Below are positions 19,098 through 23,478 of a DNA stretch of 23,478 nucleotides, piece after piece. The DNA is from Parachlorella kessleri. Taxonomy: Eukaryota; Chlorophyta; Trebouxiophyceae; Chlorellales; Chlorellaceae. Position numbers and translations under genes: made by a program. The notes under the pieces were generated by a model. It was given only the letters and a program-made list of their open reading frames with translations. It made no database searches and was not told the DNA's origin. Location: NCBI GenBank assembly GCA_001598975.1, contig BBXU01000243.1, positions 1-23,478 on the forward strand. Reading direction: 5' to 3'. Within the stretch, counting starts at the first letter, position 1; each line of letters starts with the position of its first letter.

Positions 19098-19105
19098 CTT
19101 TTATA
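19098..19105 (-). promoter_or_regulatory. TATA box of the ABC transporter gene
   Basis: TATAAAAG on the minus strand, about 180 nt upstream of the ATG. Initiation some 30 nt downstream would give a leader of about 150 nt. It is flanked by arms ACCTAC(C)TCC and GGAGTAGGT, which could form a hairpin. Confidence 0.6.
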
Positions 19106-19490
19106 GGTGGGGAGTAGGTTCGAGGCCTACCACCCTATCTAGGGTAGCGGCTACCACTCCGAGGGGACCCTACTACTCCCACAACAACAGCGAGAGCCGG
19201 CGTTAGGCATCGGAAAGGCCCGAAACAGTTAATTGATGCAAGAAACAAGTTTTAGTCGCCTCGCGCGGAGGTTGGAGAGGTCGCTGTCGCTGCGCTGCAG
19301 GCGGCGCGCGCTGGCGTCTAGACCCATAAAGGCCCCCCTGGAGGAGAGAAGAGTTGGCAGCCCTGGGTACAGTAAGGTAATTTGTATCAACTTGTGGCCT
19401 TCAGCCCAGAGAAGAGCCTCGCGCTAAGCTATACTACACAACTGCAACTCTGCAATACTTGGCCGAGTATTTGCCCAATGTAGTGCCTTT

Positions 19491-19495
19491 ACCAT
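19491..19495. repeat. Target-site duplication ACCAT, left copy
   Basis: ACCAT directly precedes the left LTR and recurs directly after the right LTR at 22597-22601. A 5-bp duplication is standard for LTR retrotransposon integrases. Confidence 0.93.
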
Positions 19496-19856
19496 TGTAA
19501 CGGCGCGACAGCCGGGGACAGCCAGAGCTGGTGCAAGTGTGACTTGACTCTCAGACGCAAGGTTGCAAGGTGTGTGCAAAGTGACTAGCTACCTGGAGTT
19601 GGTCTGGGTCAGAGTCACAGTCTTACAAGCAGGTTCAAGAGCTTCATGCAAGAGACCTTGATATTGCAAAGATACTCTAGTTGGTGAAGCCTGTGCTTAA
19701 GTCAGCACAAGCTGACAAGGACGTGGAAAACTGCAAGGCACGTAGCCTCTGGAATTCCACCTATTAGCAATAAGGCGCAATGGCATGCAGTCAGCACAAT
19801 GACCAAGCATGCACAGCTTAGCACAGCATGGCTTCAATTCAAATAGCCATGCTACA
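19496..19856 (-). repeat. LTR (3' LTR in element orientation)
   Basis: 361 bp, plus-strand start TGTAACGGCG and end CATGCTACA. It is identical to 22236-22596. Being on the ABC side of the element, it could provide a promoter or poly(A) signal facing the ABC gene, which is transcribed in the same direction. Confidence 0.96.
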
Positions 19857-19868
19857 CGCCCCCACTTT
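19857..19868 (-). other. Polypurine tract next to the 3' LTR
   Basis: On the element strand the bases just before the 3' LTR are AAAGTGGGGGCG. This purine-rich run sits where the plus-strand primer of reverse transcription is expected, which fixes the element orientation as minus together with the Gag ORF. Confidence 0.75.
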
Positions 19869-20983
19869 AGTAAGCGCTCGCCCTCGAGCGTCCATGTAAA
19901 GAAGACAAACTCACATAGTAAGAGACAATGTGTCCTGGAAAGAAACAGATCCCTAGAGCAAGTACACTGTAGACCTAGCAGCAGGCCAGCCTGCAAAGGT
20001 GAAAAGCACTTGCCCATATGAAAGGTTCAGAACGTTCAGCTGTTGCCTAAAGGCACTGAAAGAACAAGGCTTCCTTAACAAGCAGGTGCCCATACACCTC
20101 CAGAAGCCATGTCAAAACAAATGCCTCAGTACTCCTAACAGCCCCCGTTTATACCAGGCAGAACAAATGCTGCCAGGAGCCATCAGTTTAGCCTCCATGT
20201 GGGGCTTGGGAATCCACACAGATTAGAGTGGGGCAACAACATGAACAACAGAAAGTAAAAGCAAGAGACTCAGATGGGATAAACCCAGCGGCTCTAGGAG
20301 CACCGCTCGACATGCGCCGCCTGTTACTACGACCTGAATAGCCACCAAAGAGTTGGTAGCGCCAGGCTGCTGGGCCCCGCTAAGTGAATGCATATGTCCA
20401 AGCATATGCCCAGGCCGCAACGGCACACGTCTGTACCAGCAGAGTTGTAGCATGGTAGCTCAGAAGACCTGCCGTTAACCCCATAATGAAAGCCCTGGGA
20501 GGACATGAGGTACGCCTCCATAATTGTAAAGAGGTGCCTGCCCTTTCGGGACCAAGCTGTTCAGTTGGCAAAGCCAGCCTATGTACCTCACTACCAGGAG
20601 ATACAGAATCGCACAAACAGGCTTATGCCAGAAGGGCTTGCCTGTGTGCAGCGCAGACATATGGCCAGCCGGTTAGGCTGCGTCTTCGTCTGTCTCCAGG
20701 TACACCCCTGTCTTGTTCATAGTCACCATGGGGAGAGCATGGCAGCAGGCAAAGCTTGTGTATCACAGGCCACAAGCCACACTACAAGTTGGCTACAGGC
20801 CTCAGCACTCAACGCTCAGGTTACCCTAAAACGTGCCCCGCCTAGGCAGACCTAGTCAATGGTGCAAGTTCAGCTTGGCTTGACAAGTTTTCAAAGCATG
20901 TTCTTTGTACCCAGTAGCATCCCTCAGAGCCAAAATCATTCCCATACCCTCAAGTCCAATCCCACCTACATATCCACCTCAAC
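19869..20983 (-). other. Internal non-coding spacer of the retrotransposon
   Basis: About 1.1 kb between the Gag stop and the purine tract, where pol would lie in an autonomous element. Only short frames are present on either strand and none carries protease, RT, RNase H or integrase motifs that I can recognise. It appears to be deleted rather than merely frameshifted pol. Confidence 0.7.
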
Positions 20984-21949
20984 TCAGTCCATGTGCACCC
21001 TGCCCTTCTTGTTGTTCAGCTTGTCAGGGCAGTCCACCACCGTGTGACCACAGAAACAGCGCCGGCAGTAGGTGCACCCCTCATGCTTCCTGATGTAATC
21101 CTTTTGCATATCAGTGAGAGGTGGCCAGTCATACCGCGCACCTTGCCGCCTGCTGTGCTTGGGCTGCTGTGTCATGGTACAGAGCTCCATGGGCTCAGGT
21201 CCTTGTTCGGGTTGAGAGGGTTGCGAGGCAGCAGAGCTGGCAGATGATGAGGCAACCACCGGCTGCACCAGGTCCACCTGCTCAGCAAGCGCCATCGCCT
21301 CCCTGCAGGACTTGGGGAACTGCAGCCTGACCCTGTAGGCAATCTCTGGTTTGAGCCCATCCATGAAGCGCTGCTTCACCTCTGGATCTGTCATGTCCTG
21401 CTGTGGGATCTGAAGGCAATAGCTGTCGAACTGGCTGATGTACTTGGCTACAGTACCTGTTTGCTTCAGGTGAGCCAGTCCCTCACGGGCCTTGTCGGCT
21501 GGGTTGATGCCTCCAAACTGCTTCTTGATGGCCTCTGAGAACTTGTCCCAGGTGTCAAGTCTCGCGTCGGGAGTGGACAGCAGCTGGCACTTGTGCCACC
21601 ACACCAGGGCATCGCCCCTCAGGTACAGCACAGCCAGGTTAAGCTTGTCATGATCGGACATGTCAGGTTTCATAGCAAACTGCAGTTCCATCATGACAAG
21701 CCACAGCCACACGTTGGGTTCCGGGTGCAACTCACTACCGTAGTAGTAGTCAGGTTTGGGAGCCGTGTGCAGCTTGATCGAGTTGGGTTGAGAGCCAGTA
21801 GCAGTGTGCTGTGCAATGAACGCTGCTACCTGCTGAGCTGACGTGGCACTGGCATTCTGCGCCTCAGCCAAGCGACCTGACAGCTCAGCAAACAGACTGC
21901 CGATGCCCTCGGCATTGCCAGCCTGTATGTACTCATGCAGCATGTCCAT
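20984..21949 (-). CDS. Retrotransposon Gag polyprotein (Retrotrans_gag domain, zinc knuckle)
   Basis: 321 residues, intact. It should form the capsid particle and package RNA. Residues about 75-210 match the Retrotrans_gag pattern: LAVLYLRGDALVWWHK, then WDKFSEAIKKQF, then a block ending MDGLKPEIAYRVR. A low-complexity Ser/Ala/Pro stretch follows (about 230-255). Near the C-terminus is a Cys/His cluster, CTYCRRCFCGHTVVDC, placed like a nucleocapsid zinc knuckle but spaced CX2CX6HX4C (or CX2CX3HX4C) rather than CX2CX4HX4C. Start: ATG at 21949, 286 nt after the 5' LTR. No frameshift or readthrough frame follows the stop, so no Gag-Pol fusion is made. The intact frame suggests that Gag is under selection or the insertion is young. 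Confidence 0.9.
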   Translation of the reverse strand: MDMLHEYIQAGNAEGIGSLFAELSGRLAEAQNASATSAQQVAAFIAQHTATGSQPNSIKLHTAPKPDYYYGSELHPEPNVWLWLVMMELQFAMKPDMSDHDKLNLAVLYLRGDALVWWHKCQLLSTPDARLDTWDKFSEAIKKQFGGINPADKAREGLAHLKQTGTVAKYISQFDSYCLQIPQQDMTDPEVKQRFMDGLKPEIAYRVRLQFPKSCREAMALAEQVDLVQPVVASSSASSAASQPSQPEQGPEPMELCTMTQQPKHSRRQGARYDWPPLTDMQKDYIRKHEGCTYCRRCFCGHTVVDCPDKLNNKKGRVHMD

Positions 21950-22218
21950 GTTCGAGCAGAGAAGTGCAAAACGTGATCAAGAAAATTTTGGCAGCGTTTC
22001 CCCTTATCTCACAGGTTGGTGATGGAGAGCTTGGACAGCCACTGACAGCACGAGGCCGGATCAGTGGTTCTTCGGTTCGTTGTTAACCTGGAGCTCACAG
22101 AAGGGAAAACGGTTGACAACCTGCCTGTATTGCACGCCCGCTCTGGCTTCACGTGGCCGCGTCGTGGTCGGATGCGAGTGGGAGCATGGGCCGAAGCCGG
22201 AGACCAGGTTGAAAGGTC

Positions 22219-22233
22219 GACCAGCTGAAACCA
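22219..22233 (-). other. Candidate primer-binding site
   Basis: Two bases after the 5' LTR (element strand) the sequence is TGGTTTCAGCTGGTC. It starts with TGG, complementary to a tRNA CCA end, and resembles the initiator-tRNA-Met type of site (TGGTATCAG in plants) with one change. The tRNA identity is not proven. Confidence 0.6.
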
Positions 22234-22235
22234 TC

Positions 22236-22596
22236 TGTAACGGCGCGACAGCCGGGGACAGCCAGAGCTGGTGCAAGTGTGACTTGACTCTCAGACGCAA
22301 GGTTGCAAGGTGTGTGCAAAGTGACTAGCTACCTGGAGTTGGTCTGGGTCAGAGTCACAGTCTTACAAGCAGGTTCAAGAGCTTCATGCAAGAGACCTTG
22401 ATATTGCAAAGATACTCTAGTTGGTGAAGCCTGTGCTTAAGTCAGCACAAGCTGACAAGGACGTGGAAAACTGCAAGGCACGTAGCCTCTGGAATTCCAC
22501 CTATTAGCAATAAGGCGCAATGGCATGCAGTCAGCACAATGACCAAGCATGCACAGCTTAGCACAGCATGGCTTCAATTCAAATAGCCATGCTACA
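22236..22596 (-). repeat. LTR (5' LTR in element orientation)
   Basis: 361 bp, identical to 19496-19856. It would carry the element's promoter on the minus strand. Its outer end abuts the right copy of the target-site duplication. Confidence 0.96.
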
Positions 22597-22601
22597 ACCA
22601 T
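22597..22601. repeat. Target-site duplication ACCAT, right copy
   Basis: Matches 19491-19495. Joining the flanks through a single ACCAT restores the pre-insertion sequence. Confidence 0.93.
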
Positions 22602-23076
22602 GCAGCGTGCTTGGCTAAGAGACCTATTACCTGCTGGGCCAGACAGGAAACCCTATTTTGCGGAGGGCATCTAAACTAGCGTAGGAAGGGAAACTCGTCT
22701 TTTACGCTGTAAGAACTCCTCCATGATCGGGATCCTGATGCCAGCAACCAAAGGCCCTCGCCGGGCAGCAGCGGGTCTGATACTTCAGGGCTTGAGTGGG
22801 GTGCCTGGGTTGAACAATGACCCCGGTGAGAAACGGTGCAGCCACCCTAGACGGGCACCCCAAGACCCTCGACTCCCTGGCTTCTGCCTAGCCATGGTAA
22901 GTAGTATGTATTGCGGGTGGCAGGTGATGCAGGCAGAGGGTATACGGGTATGCTGGGCTGACAGGAGTTTATGCACTTATGCTCTGTGGCTTGGTAGTAT
23001 ACATGCGTACTCCCAGCGACAGAATAGAACACGGCCTCAGCACTCACCACCTATTCAGGGCTGTGTTCTGTCAGTC

Positions 23077-23098
23077 TGTGTGTGCGGCCGCACACACA
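23077..23098. repeat. 22-bp perfect palindrome
   Basis: The TG-rich left arm, a central CGGCCG and the CA-rich right arm form a perfect inverted repeat with no spacer. Imperfect inverted arms GACAGAATAGAACAC (from 23018) and GTGTTCTGTC (23063-23072) lie just to the left. Confidence 0.9.
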
Positions 23099-23115
23099 TG
23101 AGTTGAGGGTTCCCA

Positions 23116-23145
23116 CACGCAGTTGACCAACACGCAGTTGACCAA
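23116..23145. repeat. 15-bp tandem repeat
   Basis: CACGCAGTTGACCAA occurs twice in direct succession (23116-23130 and 23131-23145). Confidence 0.9.
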
Positions 23146-23158
23146 CATGTCACGGGCA

Positions 23159-23313
23159 CTCATCTCCTGTGCAGCCTTCCGTCAGCTTGACACCTGCTAG
23201 CACCTCCGCCTCGCTATCAGTTATGCTTGTGCGGCCCAACCAGAGTGTCAAGGCTCTCATCTCATGTGCGACCTTCTGTCAGCTTGACGCATCCTAGCAC
23301 CTCCTCCTCGCTA
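23159..23313. repeat. 58-bp imperfect direct repeat, period 97 bp
   Basis: Positions 23159-23216 and 23256-23313 align over 58 bp with roughly eight to nine mismatches, sharing GTCAGCTTGAC and CTAGCACCTCC. The text near 23101 (AGTTGAGGGTTCCCACACG) also recurs near 23460 at the window edge, hinting at a larger repeating unit that continues outside. Confidence 0.75.
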
Positions 23314-23478
23314 AGGGTCCACAAGTTGTCTAGTAGGCCCACCCTTAGACTGCCAGGTCCCTTGGCATCTCGTGCTGCCAGCTCACCCGCCAGCCTGCAG
23401 GGCGCCACTCGCGAGCGATGTCTACTGAGTGCTGTAGGGCCGCCTTGTCAACATGGCTAAGTTGAGGTCCCACACACG

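Larger units (their letters stand above)
18918..19495 (-). promoter_or_regulatory. 5' flank and leader of the ABC gene
   Basis: This 578-bp stretch lies between the ABC start codon and the retrotransposon. It holds a TATA box at 19105-19098, and a GC-rich patch at about 19250-19330 with a 32-codon minus-strand frame (19327-19229) that I do not call a gene. There is a short imperfect inverted repeat around the TATA box. No other regulatory motif is recognised. Confidence 0.55.
19496..22596 (-). mobile_element. Non-autonomous LTR retrotransposon with Gag only (TR-GAG type), 3101 bp
   Basis: Two 361-bp LTRs, identical by base-by-base reading, flank a 2379-bp interior. Outside them is the 5-bp duplication ACCAT. 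LTRs begin TG and end CA. The element is read on the minus strand: 5' LTR 22596-22236, a PBS-like site, a 286-nt leader, a Gag ORF (21949-20984), about 1.1 kb without coding capacity, a purine tract, 3' LTR 19856-19496. No protease, reverse transcriptase, RNase H or integrase was found, so it must borrow enzymes from an autonomous partner. LTR identity suggests a recent insertion. Gag type suggests Ty3/gypsy-like ancestry, but without pol this is not certain. Confidence 0.93.
22602..23478. other. Right flank without recognisable genes
   Basis: No frame here has recognisable motifs or clear exon-like boundaries, although GTAAG words occur (for example at 22898). The region holds a palindrome at 23077-23098 and short degenerate repeats from 23101 to the edge, so it may be repeat-derived intergenic DNA. 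It would be upstream of the ABC gene before the retrotransposon arrived. Confidence 0.5.

Noticed and set aside
19229..19327. Minus-strand 32-codon frame in the GC-rich patch upstream of the ABC gene
   Set aside because: It is Arg/Ser-rich, could be an upstream exon or a small peptide, but no GT donor before its stop fits and it lies upstream of the TATA box. Too little support.
20223..20983. Degenerate pol remnants in the retrotransposon interior
   Set aside because: Looked for RT (YxDD-type), protease (DTG/DSG) and integrase motifs in the minus-strand frames; none recognisable by eye.
22723..23106. 127-codon plus-strand frame in the right flank
   Set aside because: No recognisable domain, odd composition, and it runs into the palindrome and microsatellite-like region; not supported as a gene.

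Overview
This window looks like nuclear DNA from a green alga, most likely a core chlorophyte of the Chlamydomonadales or Sphaeropleales. The reasons are very intron-dense genes with short GC-rich exons, GTGAGT-type donors and TGCAG acceptors, CA/GT and CAGC microsatellites inside introns, a TGTAA-type polyadenylation signal, and the protein families present. No prokaryotic operon, rRNA, tRNA or CRISPR array was seen. The exact genus cannot be read from the sequence.

Layout, left to right. Positions 1-5818 (minus strand) hold the 5' part of a multi-exon gene that runs off the left edge. It encodes a multi-pass membrane protein with a class 3 (Lipase_3) alpha/beta-hydrolase domain; the catalytic-serine motif GHSLGG lies near the edge. 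I model 14 exons (833 codons, all phases compatible). Positions 5819-7029 are intergenic plus the 3' UTR of the next gene. Positions 7030-18917 (minus) hold a complete 27-exon ABC transporter gene of the ABCC (MRP) subfamily. The spliced coding length is 4053 nt (1350 codons plus stop) and every exon junction keeps frame. The order is TMD1-NBD1-TMD2-NBD2 with no TMD0. Positions 18918-19495 are its 5' flank, with a TATA box. Positions 19496-22596 are a complete, apparently recent LTR retrotransposon on the minus strand: two identical 361-bp LTRs, a 5-bp target-site duplication ACCAT, a PBS, a purine tract and a Gag ORF, but no pol. That matches a non-autonomous TR-GAG-type element. Positions 22597-23478 are non-coding as far as I can tell, with a 22-bp palindrome and degenerate short repeats.

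The most unusual signal is inside the ABC transporter gene. At least six times, a stretch spanning an exon-intron junction (splice site plus 10-60 nt of exon) has been copied into the adjacent intron. The affected junctions are the exon 10 acceptor, exon 10 donor, exon 12 acceptor, exon 12 donor, exon 18 acceptor and exon 23 acceptor. Intron 13 also carries a perfect 65-bp tandem duplication. One copy, upstream of exon 12, is exactly 93 bp away, keeps a usable acceptor and is open in frame. Its use would give an isoform with 31 extra residues and a second ABC signature motif (LSGGQ).

The two genes are transcribed in the same direction but nothing shows that they work together. One is a probable lipid hydrolase in a membrane and the other a probable exporter of conjugated or amphipathic compounds. 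The retrotransposon sits about 0.4 kb upstream of the transporter's TATA box and could affect its expression.
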